A stretch of DNA of 64,000 nucleotides, from assembly GCF_000381545.1 (NCBI RefSeq), contig NZ_KB906679.1, forward strand, positions 148,582-212,581, read 5' to 3'. Position 1 is the first letter of the stretch, and each line of letters opens with the position of its first letter. Positions 45,007-54,175 of the stretch are shown here, one piece after another. A program made the position numbers and the translations under genes. The DNA comes from Rhodonellum psychrophilum GCM71 = DSM 17998 (GTDB taxonomy: Bacteria; Bacteroidota; Bacteroidia; Cytophagales; Cyclobacteriaceae). The notes below the pieces were generated by a model. It was given only the letters and a program-made list of their open reading frames with translations. It was not told where the DNA came from and made no database searches.

Positions 45007-46230
45007 ATGCTTAATCAAAACTCTATTTTGTCAAAATCAAACGGAATTTTCTTCCTCTCACTTCTTTTGGTTTTTGCTTCCTGTAGGGAGCAATCCGCAC
45101 CGAAAAACACAATTGAATTTGCAGGGGAACAATTGAACTTCGCCCTGAAAGAGGTGGCGAAAGTCAAAGAGCAATATCCCGATCTCTTGAGCCCCCGGTC
45201 TCTAAGGGAGGACACCCTTTTTATGGTGCCTCCAAAAGACTGGACCAGTGGTTTTTTTGCAGGGAACCTTTGGTGGATGTTTGAGGCTACTGGTGACGAG
45301 TTTTGGAAAGAAAAAGCAAAGGAATTCACCGAGCCACTTGAATCGGTTAAAGACAATAAGGGTACACATGACCTTGGCTTTGTGATCTACAACAGCTTTG
45401 GCAAAGGATATCAGTTGACCGGTAATGAGCAATACAAAGAGGTAATGATTACTGCTGCCAATTCCCTGATTTCACGTTTTGATGACAGGGTAGGGGTAAT
45501 TAGGTCTTGGGATCACAACCGTGATAAATGGGATTATCCAGTCATCATTGACAACATGATGAACTTGGAGTTTCTTTTTTGGGCCACCAAAGTCACCGGG
45601 GATTCCACGTATTATAAGATCGCTGATAGCCATGCCGAAGTGACCTTGGCCAATCATTTTAGGGAGGACAATAGCTCATTCCATGTTATCGATTATGATA
45701 CACTGACAGGTGGGGTAAGAAATAAACACACCCATCAAGGACATGCGCATGAATCTGCTTGGTCCCGGGGTCAAGCGTGGGGATTGTACGGGTATGTCAT
45801 GAGTTACAGGGAAACAGGAAAAAAGAAATATTTGGACATGGCAGAAAAAATTGCTGCATTTATGTTGGATCATCCCAATATGCCGGAAGATCTGGTCCCT
45901 TACTGGGATTACAATGCCCCTGATATCCCAAATGCACCCCGTGATGCTTCCGCAGCAGCCATCATGGCCTCTGCATTAATTGAGCTTGACACCTATGTCC
46001 GTGGAGGTAAAAGGAAATACCGAGATACCGCTCTTGAAGTACTGGATAATTTGACTGCCAGCTATAGATCTGAGCTTGGTGCCAATAAAGGATTTCTACT
46101 GCTCCACAGTACAGGCCATTTACCTGGAAAACACGAAGTTGATGTGCCTTTGGTTTATGCTGATTACTATTATCTGGAGGCCCTTCAAAGAAAAAACAAT
46201 ATAAGGTTCACCTCAGAACGGAAGTATTAA
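45007..46230 (+). CDS. Glycoside hydrolase family 88 unsaturated glucuronyl hydrolase, lipoprotein
   Basis: 407 residues from the ATG at 45007. An N-terminal lipoprotein signal ends in LVFASC. It has the (alpha/alpha)6 family motifs: LFMVPPKDWTSGFFAGNLWWMFEATGDE (Asp78), YPVIIDNMMNLEFLFWA (Asp182, the position of the catalytic Asp of unsaturated glucuronyl hydrolases), HTHQGHAHESAWSRGQAWGLYGYV and APRDASAAAIMASALIEL. It hydrates the unsaturated uronic acid left by polysaccharide lyases. It follows susD, so the PUL substrate is likely a uronic-acid-containing glycan. Confidence 0.93.
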   Translation: MLNQNSILSKSNGIFFLSLLLVFASCREQSAPKNTIEFAGEQLNFALKEVAKVKEQYPDLLSPRSLREDTLFMVPPKDWTSGFFAGNLWWMFEATGDEFWKEKAKEFTEPLESVKDNKGTHDLGFVIYNSFGKGYQLTGNEQYKEVMITAANSLISRFDDRVGVIRSWDHNRDKWDYPVIIDNMMNLEFLFWATKVTGDSTYYKIADSHAEVTLANHFREDNSSFHVIDYDTLTGGVRNKHTHQGHAHESAWSRGQAWGLYGYVMSYRETGKKKYLDMAEKIAAFMLDHPNMPEDLVPYWDYNAPDIPNAPRDASAAAIMASALIELDTYVRGGKRKYRDTALEVLDNLTASYRSELGANKGFLLLHSTGHLPGKHEVDVPLVYADYYYLEALQRKNNIRFTSERKY

Positions 46231-46246
46231 ATAAAAATCAATTCTT

Positions 46247-47434
46247 ATGAGACATTACGCTTCTGGCTTTTTGATGCTCTTTCTAGGTTTAGTAGCCTGC
46301 AAGCAGCACGAATCTTCCTCTTATTTTAGTGTGGTATCAGAGAGAGACCATGAATTTACGGTCATCAATTTGCCAATGGTATCAGTGAAAAAAGGATGGG
46401 ATGAAAAAGACTGGGATTATATCAGAGTCAGGAACATCAGCAATGGAAACATGCTGGATCATCAGTGGCTCTTGGACGAACAGGGCAAAAGAGAAAACTT
46501 ATTGGTCGGTGTAAGTCTTGAAAAAAATAAGGAAATTAATTTGGAAATTGTAAAAGTGGAGGAGCCTTTCCTTTCACCGGAAGTGATGACCTATTCGAGG
46601 TTTGTTCCCGAACGTACTGATGACTATACTTGGGAAAACGATAAGGTAGCCTTCAGAACATATGGCCCTGATGCTTTGCGAAGGATAAAAGAAGGGAAGC
46701 CCGGTGGTACTTTTTCAAGTGGCATCGATGCATGGCATAAAAAAGTAAATTATCCCATAATTGACAAATGGTATAAGAAAGAGCTGTCTGGTGAAGGTTC
46801 TTATCATGAAGATACCGGGGAAGGGGCTGACTTTTACCATGTAGGAATAAGCAGAGGCGTGGGAGGAACCGGATTCTGGTATCAAGATACCCTTTATGCA
46901 GCGGAAAATTTCGTCAATCACAAAACCATAGCTGTAGGTCCGTTGAAGACTATGTTTGATCTTGATTATTCCGCCTACACCGTTGCAGGGATCTCAATCA
47001 AAGAAAAGAAAAGGATTTCTTTGGATTTGGGAAGCAATCTGACCAAATATGAGATTAAAATTGACAGTTCAGAGCCAATACCTTATCTAACTGTTGGGTT
47101 GACGATGCACGAAAATGATGGGCAGGCTTTTTGGGATGAAGAAAAGGGCTTTTTTGGATATTGGGAACCTATGAAAGAAACTTATATTGGAACAGGTATT
47201 GTACTGGATCCATCAAAAATTGAGAGCATTAGGAAGCAAGAAAGTCCTTACAGGGACCAAAGTCACATTTTGGTCAACTTGGTTCCTGATTCAGAAAATA
47301 CATTCGTCTTTTATGCCGGTTTTGCATGGGACGAAGCAGGAGAAATTGTAAACGAAAAAGAATGGACTGCTTATTTAAAAAGTTTTTCCGAGAGGTTGAA
47401 TAGCCCGGTTCAAGTCAGATTTGTCGATAAATAA
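46247..47434 (+). CDS. DUF4861 family lipoprotein, PUL component
   Basis: 395 residues. Lipoprotein signal ends in LGLVAC. Internal motifs include SFVPERTDDYTWENDKVAFRTYGP-like text near 130-155, SSGIDAWHKKVNYPIIDKWY, YHEDTGEGADFYHVGISRGVGGTGFWYQ and LTVGLTMHEN, matching my memory of DUF4861 proteins of polysaccharide utilisation loci. The function is not established; neighbours GH88 and SusD suggest work on uronic-acid glycans. 16 bp separate it from the GH88 gene, so it is co-transcribed. Confidence 0.8.
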   Translation: MRHYASGFLMLFLGLVACKQHESSSYFSVVSERDHEFTVINLPMVSVKKGWDEKDWDYIRVRNISNGNMLDHQWLLDEQGKRENLLVGVSLEKNKEINLEIVKVEEPFLSPEVMTYSRFVPERTDDYTWENDKVAFRTYGPDALRRIKEGKPGGTFSSGIDAWHKKVNYPIIDKWYKKELSGEGSYHEDTGEGADFYHVGISRGVGGTGFWYQDTLYAAENFVNHKTIAVGPLKTMFDLDYSAYTVAGISIKEKKRISLDLGSNLTKYEIKIDSSEPIPYLTVGLTMHENDGQAFWDEEKGFFGYWEPMKETYIGTGIVLDPSKIESIRKQESPYRDQSHILVNLVPDSENTFVFYAGFAWDEAGEIVNEKEWTAYLKSFSERLNSPVQVRFVDK

Positions 47435-47453
47435 ATCCTCTTCTGGAAATCAT

Positions 47454-47630
47454 TTGAACTCGTATGATGCATTGCGATTTCTATTCCAGCCTGAAATTAT
47501 TTCATAAGCAACCAGTAAAACACTGTTTTTGATTTCACCAATTCGGCAATACGACTTGTTCTTACAATGGTCTGAATTTCATTTAGTTTCAAGACCCAAT
47601 TGGGAAAAGGAATGCATATTCCGGGTTAAA
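47454..47630 (+). repeat. 174-bp dispersed repeat, copy R13 (forward)
   Basis: Starts TTGAACTCGTATGATGCATT, keeps CTATTCCAGCCTGAAATT, TTTCACCAATTCGGCAATAC, GACTTGTTCTTACAATGGTC (subtype B) and ends AATGCATATTCCGGGTTAAA. It is the first of two copies after the PUL. Confidence 0.8.
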
Positions 47631-47700
47631 CCATTTTCCATTGTAGTTATCATTCAAAGAATTTAATATCACAGTACAATTGGGTTGAATACTAATTCTT

Positions 47701-47729
47701 AAAACCAGTCCGGTTTCTGGGCTGGTTTT
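47701..47729. terminator. Hairpin between R13 and R14, possible terminator of the PUL
   Basis: AAAACCAG (47701-47708) pairs with CTGGTTTT (47722-47729). The bases on both sides are A- and T-rich, so it may act in either direction. Repeat R13 lies between the last PUL gene and this hairpin. Confidence 0.55.
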
Positions 47730-47760
47730 ATTCTTCAAGATGGACTGACTTGGAGTCCCT

Positions 47761-47928
47761 TTTACCCGTGTGATGCATTGCCAATTTCATTCCAGCCTAA
47801 AATCTCTTAATTACCACTCAGTTAAACACTTTTTTTGATTTCACCAAATCGGCAATACGACTTGTTCCTGCAATTGTCCAATTTTCTTGTAGTGCCAAGT
47901 CCAAATGGAAAACAGGATGCATATTTCC
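47761..47928 (+). repeat. 174-bp dispersed repeat, copy R14 (forward)
   Basis: Starts TTTACCCGTGTGATGCATT, close to R13 in its middle (TTTCACCAAATCGGCAATAC, TAGTGCCAAGTCCAAATGG) and ends GATGCATATTTCC, then continues with the roughly 50-bp motif instead of GGGTTTAA. Confidence 0.82.
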
Positions 47929-47981
47929 ATATAACTTACTTCAAGTTAGCTGCTTTTCGTTACTTTTTCAGTGTCTTAGAT
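47928..47981 (+). repeat. Secondary ~50-bp motif downstream of R14
   Basis: CATATAACTTACTTCAAG, TTAGCTGCTTTTCGTTACTT and TTTCAGTGTCTTAGA. It contains the small inverted repeat AACTTACTTCAAGTT and matches the motif after R7. It lies just past the 3' end of the cytochrome gene. Confidence 0.6.
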
Positions 47982-48021
47982 TTCTGGTTTATACCCCAAT
48001 TGTGTATACCGTTCATGAAGT

Positions 48022-50781
48022 TCAATTCACCGCCTTATTGGACTTCAAATACGCCATCAAATCCACAATTTCCCTTTCACTTAGGTTTTCAAAAAGGCCC
48101 GGTGGCATCATCGAAACGTCCGTTATTTCACGGGATTGGATCGTGGATTTATTGATGATCACCGGATCCTGTCCCACAATCCTTAAAGTCAACTGCCTTT
48201 GGTTTTCAGCGATCACATTGCCGGAATAGGTTCTTCCATCACGGGTATTGATGACCACCATCTTGTATGCGTCCTGGATTTCGGCACTGGGCTCCAACAC
48301 GTTCATCAGGATGTAATCCACATCTGTTCTGTTTGAGCCTGTCAGATCCGGCCCCATTTCTCCACCTTCTCCATACATTTTATGGCAGCTGCCACAGGAT
48401 CGCTGGAAAAGCGTTTTTCCCCTTATCAAATCCGCTGACGCAAGGGAGTTTCCGGCCAACATCCCCCGATACTTCGCATAGGCGGCGGCATCGCTTGGCA
48501 CCTGCTCTATGGGGCCCCACACTTCTATAAATCCACTTCCCACCACCCGAAGCAACTGTCGGGCGACATTGGCTGGCACTTCGTTTTTTGGGATTCTTTT
48601 TTCCTTTATTTCCTTCGTGAGCATGCCCCCGTATCTAGGCCGGGAGGACAGGACATTGATGACCTCTGCCTTTTCCTGGGGGGAATATTTGGAATAATTT
48701 TCTATCAACAACTTACCCAAAGCTTCATTGTCAAAAGCCCCCACGGATCGGATGGCCTCCAATCTCAGCCCGGCATCCTGCAAAAGAAGAGGCAATTCCT
48801 TGATCAGCTCATTCCGCTGTTGTGCGCTAAGGGTTTGAAGGGCTCTTTTCCGCTGATCTATAGGCGTATTTTTATTTTTAAGCGTTGCAAAGGCTCTTTG
48901 GGTGGCTTCTGTGTCTCCGAACAACTCAGAAATCTGAATGGATAGGTTCTTCTTTTTCCCCTCGCTACTCTGCATTTTAGCAGCTGTTGATTTCCAGTTG
49001 GGGGGTGTTTGGAGATCGGCTCTTCCTTCCATTCCACTCAGCATTCCCGCCAACAGCCATTCGGCATGCTCACCGTTTTTTCCGATGGTGGCAACCAGCT
49101 TTTCCATTTCATCCGCATCCACAGCTCTTCTGGCCATATATTGGGTGACCAATGGGATCTTTGATTTGGCGGCCATTTCTAGAAACTTATCCGGGTTTTT
49201 GGCCATTAATGGTTCGATTCCAAACCAAATGAGTTTGGGTAAATTGTTATCCTTTTCATCTTCGGCATGCTGGAGGAGGAGCGTGGCGATTTCCCATGGA
49301 TCATTTGTCCCCAATCTCTGTAAGGCGGCGGCCAAATATAGTCTTACCACGGCGGAATCATCGTTTTTGGCCATCGTTTTGAATTTGGCCATTGCTTCAG
49401 CGGATGGGTTCAAGTCCTCACAGAGCAATTGAATTGCCCATGCCCTGATGTGAGGATCTTTGTCAGAAAGGGCTTGGACCAATTCTGTATCCGAAAAGTT
49501 TCCAGTGATATGCAGGGTCCACATTGCCCTTAATCTCCAATCCTGATTTTTGTTTTTGTTAAAAAGATCCTTCAATCCAGCGACCGTATTGGCTTGTAGT
49601 TTTTCTTTGGCAGCCCTTTTTTGCAAAATACCCCTTGCCCTTCGGGAATGCCAGTCACTGGGGTTGGTTTGCAGGTCAATCAGCTGTTTTTCAGACATTT
49701 TATCGAGATCTGAATACCGGCCTTCAAAGTCTTTGGCGAGGGATTTTTCCGCTGCAATTCTGAAAATCCTTCCTGTTTCTGAATTTAAAACTTCCTTACC
49801 GCAGATGTCCGCATCATGCCAGTCAAGGGCATATAGTGCGCCATCAGGACCGATTTCCATACTGAAACCCACCCATTGGGCATTGTTGGCCAACATGAAA
49901 TCATCTCCGTGTTTTCCCACGAAACCCGAACCCCGGGGTTCCAAAACATCAGACAAAACGGAATGTTCATGAATATTGGCCATGAAGATCTTACCCTGCT
50001 CTACTTTGGGGAAGGCATCGGATTGGTAAATCCTCGCTCCACCATGTGCAGAGCGGTGGCTGTGGTTGGCTATTGTTTTGATGTCTTCATAGACATAAGG
50101 ATTGAAATGCTGTCCGCCCTGACGGTGGTAAATCCCTCCCGGCACCACGTGCCAAAGATGGGGAATCACGCAGGCGGTCATAAACAACTGGCCTTTGGCA
50201 TCATAATCAATTCCCCAGGGGTTACTGAAGCCATGGGCCACCACTTCAAAGCGGTCTTTGGTGGGATGATACCGCCATACTCCGCCATTGATATCCACCC
50301 CATCTGCTTCCAATAAATCTTCGGGAAAAGGATCATTGTGGTAATACAGTTTGCTGTCTCCGGTTGGTTTCCGGATCTTGGAGGGGGTTGCAAATCCCTG
50401 CAAACCATACAACCAGCCATCCGGACCCCAATGTAGGCTGTTCAGCGTTTCGTGTCTGTCCCTGATGCCCCATCCTGTCAACAAAATCTCGATCTTTTCC
50501 ATATCGGCTTTATCGTTTTTGTTTGGAACAAACAAAAGATTGGGGGGCGCCCCCACATAAAGCCCGTCAAATCCCACTGCAATGGCTGCAGGAAAGGCCA
50601 AACCTTCCATAAACACTTTTCGGCTGTCCGCAACACCGTCACCGTTTGTGTCTTCCAAGATCAAGATGCGGCTGTCTCCAGCACTGGAAAAGCCATGGCC
50701 CCTGGATTCGTAATCCTTGTTTTCGGCTACCCACAACCGGCCTCTATCATCCCAACAGAAAGCCATGGGTTGGGTCATCAT
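48022..50781 (-). CDS. Membrane-type dehydrogenase propeller with HEAT repeats and C-terminal cytochrome c; 3' part of a split gene
   Basis: 919 residues. The propeller starts abruptly at MMTQPMAFCWDDRGRLWVAENKDYESRG, without a signal peptide and with the first strand missing. A HEAT-like helical region follows (about 400-720), then a cytochrome c domain with CGSCH at 796-800 and a C-terminal Met-containing helix. This is the DUF7133-type heme-binding protein family, thought to act in periplasmic sugar or alcohol oxidation. The frame continues backward through two codons and one TAA (50788-50790) into the DUF6807 gene, where the pair reads as one protein. Confidence 0.85.
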   Translation of the reverse strand: MMTQPMAFCWDDRGRLWVAENKDYESRGHGFSSAGDSRILILEDTNGDGVADSRKVFMEGLAFPAAIAVGFDGLYVGAPPNLLFVPNKNDKADMEKIEILLTGWGIRDRHETLNSLHWGPDGWLYGLQGFATPSKIRKPTGDSKLYYHNDPFPEDLLEADGVDINGGVWRYHPTKDRFEVVAHGFSNPWGIDYDAKGQLFMTACVIPHLWHVVPGGIYHRQGGQHFNPYVYEDIKTIANHSHRSAHGGARIYQSDAFPKVEQGKIFMANIHEHSVLSDVLEPRGSGFVGKHGDDFMLANNAQWVGFSMEIGPDGALYALDWHDADICGKEVLNSETGRIFRIAAEKSLAKDFEGRYSDLDKMSEKQLIDLQTNPSDWHSRRARGILQKRAAKEKLQANTVAGLKDLFNKNKNQDWRLRAMWTLHITGNFSDTELVQALSDKDPHIRAWAIQLLCEDLNPSAEAMAKFKTMAKNDDSAVVRLYLAAALQRLGTNDPWEIATLLLQHAEDEKDNNLPKLIWFGIEPLMAKNPDKFLEMAAKSKIPLVTQYMARRAVDADEMEKLVATIGKNGEHAEWLLAGMLSGMEGRADLQTPPNWKSTAAKMQSSEGKKKNLSIQISELFGDTEATQRAFATLKNKNTPIDQRKRALQTLSAQQRNELIKELPLLLQDAGLRLEAIRSVGAFDNEALGKLLIENYSKYSPQEKAEVINVLSSRPRYGGMLTKEIKEKRIPKNEVPANVARQLLRVVGSGFIEVWGPIEQVPSDAAAYAKYRGMLAGNSLASADLIRGKTLFQRSCGSCHKMYGEGGEMGPDLTGSNRTDVDYILMNVLEPSAEIQDAYKMVVINTRDGRTYSGNVIAENQRQLTLRIVGQDPVIINKSTIQSREITDVSMMPPGLFENLSEREIVDLMAYLKSNKAVN

Positions 50782-50787
50782 GGGTTC

Positions 50788-51849
50788 TTAAGCCCAGACA
50801 TTTACTGTATAACCTGCTTTGATGGTCATGGCATCCACAGCTTCTTGAGGATTCAGGAATTTGGCCGTCCGGCCTTCTTCCTGCGCAATTCCCCAAAGTT
50901 CAGTGCTGCTGTACATCCCTGCCTTGCCTGAAAAAGCACTCCAGTATTCGGTCACTTCCACATCATTGAACGCTCCTGTATAGACCACCAACTGGTGCTT
51001 GATGGTCTCCGACTTGCCTTTTTCAATGGTCCAATCTCCATCACGGGTAAATGCAGGTCCTAAGCCCAATTGACTGTCTACCCTCCATTTTTGCGGATAT
51101 CCCCTGTTTTCAGGATGATCAAAAATGGCAATATTGGCCAAATCGTTCCTTCCTTCTACCTGCATGCCGACATTGATCCACATGGCCGGCTGACCTTCTG
51201 CAAGTTCGTTCTTCTGTCTGGCAGCATTCACGATTTTCCCATTGATTCCATCCTTCCAAGGCATTCTAAGAAACAAACCACCATAATCGTACTTCCCGAT
51301 GGTGATATCCTGTATGGCTTCACCTTTCCACTCCAGGTCCAATAAATATTTGCCAGCTACTTCCTTCATGGACCAGTTTTGCGTTTCTTCCATCACCGTT
51401 TCCCCTTCTGCATCCAACAAATGATAGAGGGTCTGCCACTTCACCTCTTCCCCTTCCTTTTGCAATATATTTAAGGCTACTTTTTTCCAATGATCACCTT
51501 GGGGATTGTGGAAATAATCCCTGCCATTGACATTGGTAAATCCCCAGTACAATCCGGTTTGGTGTTTGTGGTGACCGGGGCTGTATTCGGTGAGCACGCC
51601 TTTGCCATCAGGAGCAAGGATAGGATGAATAAATGGCCTGAAATCATCTTTGGCATTTTGGGTCAGGATGGCTTTGTCTTCGCTTTTCCTGAATATGGAT
51701 AGGGAGCTTTCATTTTCATTCCATCTAATGGTAAGCGCGGTGGGTATAGCAGGTTGCTGGGAAGAATCGTCAACAGCGGATCTCTTGCAACTTCCTGTCA
51801 AGAACATGAAGGGAAGGAGCAAGCACAATGGAAAATTGATGACTTTCAT
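50788..51849 (-). CDS. DUF6807 (PmoA-like) lipoprotein; 5' part of a split gene
   Basis: 353 residues. Lipoprotein signal MKVINFPLCLLLPFMFLTGSC. Motifs RPFIHPILAPDGKGVLTEYSPGHHKHQTGLYWGF and DYGGLFLRMPWKDG are those of DUF6807, a family linked to sugar catabolism. The C-terminus AKFLNPQEAVDAMTIKAGYTVNVWA stops where the next family domain should go on (normally ...WASEP...QPMAFCWDDRG). Codon by codon, GCT-TAA-GAA-CCC-ATG suggests that a TCA (Ser) became TAA. It may be a nonfunctional half or a truncated but stable domain. Confidence 0.8.
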   Translation of the reverse strand: MKVINFPLCLLLPFMFLTGSCKRSAVDDSSQQPAIPTALTIRWNENESSLSIFRKSEDKAILTQNAKDDFRPFIHPILAPDGKGVLTEYSPGHHKHQTGLYWGFTNVNGRDYFHNPQGDHWKKVALNILQKEGEEVKWQTLYHLLDAEGETVMEETQNWSMKEVAGKYLLDLEWKGEAIQDITIGKYDYGGLFLRMPWKDGINGKIVNAARQKNELAEGQPAMWINVGMQVEGRNDLANIAIFDHPENRGYPQKWRVDSQLGLGPAFTRDGDWTIEKGKSETIKHQLVVYTGAFNDVEVTEYWSAFSGKAGMYSSTELWGIAQEEGRTAKFLNPQEAVDAMTIKAGYTVNVWA

Positions 51850-52227
51850 TTTCGGCTATTTAGGTTGGATTTCAATATTGTTCTTGCCCACCTGAGGCAA
51901 ACAAGATTCAGTAAATCAAGTAAAAGATAAAAATTCGGATGGTCATATCACAGTTTTCCCAATTTTAATTTCCTTTCGGAGGAATGAAAATGGTGGGCCA
52001 TTGAAGAGGGGTGACGCGCTTGATTTTTCCCTAAATTTTTTTCCAATCCTTGGACCAACACAAGGAATTATACCGCTCTTCTTTTTAAGCGGATAATTCA
52101 TATAAACAATTAATAGTCAATGAAATATATGCTAAAATATTACCCGTTTATTTTGCGAAGTTTTTTAAGAAACGCTAAATTCAATATTGTATATTTTTAA
52201 CCTAATCGCCACAGAGGTGGAAAAAAA
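51850..52227. other. Divergent promoter region
   Basis: Lies between the leftward DUF6807 gene and the rightward cupin gene. GAGGTGG-like bases at 52212-52218 may be the cupin ribosome site. No other site is clear. Confidence 0.35.
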
Positions 52228-52614
52228 ATGCATATCGCAAAAGAAGAAGTACCTGTAAAATTTGATGTGCCAGGAGCCGTCGCCAGACAAAAGATGGATT
52301 TTGGAGATGCCACTGGATTCGGGAAAATCAGTGGGGAATATTTCTCCCTTGGCACAGGAACGGACATCGCCCCACTGCTCCAAGGATTGGAAGGGGACAT
52401 GTGCCAATCTCCCCACTGGGGTTATGTCATAAAAGGGGAAATCGATGTGACTTATGCCAATGGGAAACATGAAATGATTCACGGTGGTGACCTTTTTTAC
52501 TGGCCTCCGGGTCATTCTGTGAGAGTCGAGCAGGACGCAGAGGTCATCCTGTTCAGCCCCCAACATGAGCATAATCTTGTCTTAGACCACATGCAACACA
52601 AGATGAAAGGTTGA
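52228..52614 (+). CDS. Cupin-domain protein
   Basis: 128 residues, single domain. HWGYVIKGEIDVTYANGKHEMIHGGDLFYWPPGHSVRVEQDAEVILFSPQHEH contains the two cupin motifs (G-x5-Hx-like and G-x5-PxG-x2-Hx). Metal ligands are probably His residues of that segment. It is a small soluble protein with an unknown ligand; the end is Lys/His-rich. It is a single gene, and the start at 52228 follows GAGGTGG. Confidence 0.85.
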   Translation: MHIAKEEVPVKFDVPGAVARQKMDFGDATGFGKISGEYFSLGTGTDIAPLLQGLEGDMCQSPHWGYVIKGEIDVTYANGKHEMIHGGDLFYWPPGHSVRVEQDAEVILFSPQHEHNLVLDHMQHKMKG

Positions 52615-52727
52615 TCTGAAAATATTCGGTTTTGTGCTGATATGAAGAATGGGGTGATTTATTTCGAAGCTTGGCCAATTGGCCCATTTTTCATAAGCTC
52701 CATCCATGAAGAACTGAATTTGTGCCG

Positions 52728-52902
52728 TTAAACCCATTTTATGCGTTAAGGACCTAACCAAATATTGGAATTGACTGACAATCAATTGGGTGATGACTAT
52801 TATTGATTTCACCCTATTGGTGTCAGGAATTATTCTCCTAATAGGCTGATTTTCTTTCAGTTTCAATCCTATTTGGAAACCTATTGCATCTTTCGGATTT
52901 AA
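52728..52902 (+). repeat. 174-bp dispersed repeat, copy R15 (forward)
   Basis: Starts TTAAACCCATTTTATGCGTT, has TTCACCCTATTGGTGTCAGG and TTATTCTCCTAATAGGCTG (stem arms CCTATT/AATAGG), GTTTCAATCCTATTTGGAAA, and ends TGCATCTTTCGGATTTAA. Subtype A. Confidence 0.85.
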
Positions 52903-52969
52903 TTCATGAAATTGTGCAAATAGAGTTCAAAAATTTAAAATCTTAAACACAACTGCTGCTTCCCTATTC

Positions 52970-53072
52970 TTGACTTCTCTAGATCAGTACTCCTCCATAT
53001 TCTACCAATAGCCTGATTTCTTTGCCCAATTGCCGATCAATTCAAAACGGAATGCGTATTTCGGGTTTTAAC
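52970..53072 (+). repeat. 174-bp dispersed repeat, 3' part only, R16 (forward)
   Basis: ACCAATAGCCTGATTTCTTT, GCCGATCAATTCAAAACGG, then AATGCGTATTTCGGGTTTTAA. Only the right half of the element is present; the left half is missing or unrecognisable. Confidence 0.6.
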
Positions 53073-53270
53073 TGAGGATTTTTTTGAAAATACGATAAGG
53101 TGTTGGAGGAGCATTTTGTGCGGATCGAGTAGGGGAGCACACAAAGATTTATCTGCCATCAGGCTGCCGGAACGGATCGAACGATTTTTTTGGAATAGTA
53201 AAAGATGTTGTTCTTCGACTTTAGAATGGGCATCCGCTACCCAAAAAACAACAAAGTACGAGCAAATCTC
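53073..53270. other. Spacer after R16
   Basis: A+T-rich segment with CGGATCGAGTAGGGGAGCAC. No gene or hairpin is supported. Confidence 0.3.
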
Positions 53271-53810
53271 TTAGAAATATCTGACGGCCCTAACATTGTA
53301 TACATTGTATTTGTCATAGGCTGTCTGCTCAAAATAATCTGCAAAAGTCTGTCTCCATGCTGCATTGTAGATTTCCCACTCTGTAGAACTCCAATAAGGA
53401 GCGGTGACATCATCTGCGAATCCTCCTACCTTATTCTTATGCATAAAAAGTTGATTCAGTTCATCTTTGCTCGGAAGAAACCAATCATCGTATCCATTAA
53501 GGACCAGTTCAGAACAAATTCTTGCTGCAATATTTTCAGAAGAACATCCCTTCAGGATATCAAGTGTATTCTGCAACCCAGTCCCGATTTCTTCTCCTTC
53601 AGCACCCTCGATTTTGGTTGTTTGACAACCCCATTCTGCTTGTCCTTGATCAAATGGGGCGGCAATCAGCCCATGTTTGCCCGAATTGTCAATATAGAAT
53701 ACGATTCCTCCACCATACTCTTGGCCAATTCTGAATTTTGGTTCTTTCTCACAACCTACAATTGCAATTGGAACAATTAAAATCAAAATAAATCGAATCA
53801 GTATCTTCAT
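53271..53810 (-). CDS. DUF1566-like (Lcl C-terminal domain) lipoprotein
   Basis: 179 residues from the Met at 53810; a longer start lies 4 codons upstream. The signal MKILIRFILILIVPIAIVGC is a lipobox. The domain reads KFRIGQEYGGGIVFYIDNSGKHGLIAAPFDQGQAEWGC, DILKGCSSENIAARICSELVLNGYDDWFLPSKDELNQLF and YWSSTEW, ending VYNVRAVRYF, the typical Cys-rich DUF1566 family seen in Bacteroidota surface proteins. Function is unknown. It is a single gene in a repeat-rich stretch. Confidence 0.85.
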   Translation of the reverse strand: MKILIRFILILIVPIAIVGCEKEPKFRIGQEYGGGIVFYIDNSGKHGLIAAPFDQGQAEWGCQTTKIEGAEGEEIGTGLQNTLDILKGCSSENIAARICSELVLNGYDDWFLPSKDELNQLFMHKNKVGGFADDVTAPYWSSTEWEIYNAAWRQTFADYFEQTAYDKYNVYNVRAVRYF

Positions 53811-53832
53811 AGGTGTTTGCAATCGATATTGT

Positions 53833-53925
53833 TTATTCCGTGTTGTGCATTGCCAATTCCATTTCTACCTGGAATTGTTTAAGAATCAGTCTTGGTTTAC
53901 AATTTTTGGCTCCACCGGATCGGTT
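53833..53925 (+). repeat. 174-bp dispersed repeat, 5' part only, R17 (forward)
   Basis: TTATTCCGTGTTGTGCATTG, CCAATTCCATTTCTACCTGG, TTAAGAATCAGTC, then GGCTCCACCGGATCGG. Left half of a subtype B copy, truncated by the start of R18. Head of a tandem cluster. Confidence 0.65.
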
Positions 53926-54096
53926 CAGCCTGTTTTATGCATGACAAACTCAATTCAATATTCTAATGAGCTGATGTTCAATTAGTTGTTGGTTGTTTTT
54001 GACTTCACCCTAGTTGTGTCAGGAATTAGTCTCCAAATAGTCTGATTTTCTTGCAGTTTCAACCCCTTTTGCGAAACGGAATGCATTTCGGGTTAA
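53924..54096 (+). repeat. 174-bp dispersed repeat, copy R18 (forward)
   Basis: Starts TTCAGCCTGTTTTATGCATG, then CAATTCAATATTCTAATGAG, TTCACCCTAGTTGTGTCAGG, TTAGTCTCCAAATAGTCTG and ends GGAATGCATTTCGGGTTAA. Subtype A. Confidence 0.85.
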
Positions 54097-54175
54097 AGTA
54101 CAAGAATATTCAATTTATGTAAAAAATATACCTTTAGGAAGTTTCATCTGTCATTCCCCTCGTTTTGAATAAAGG

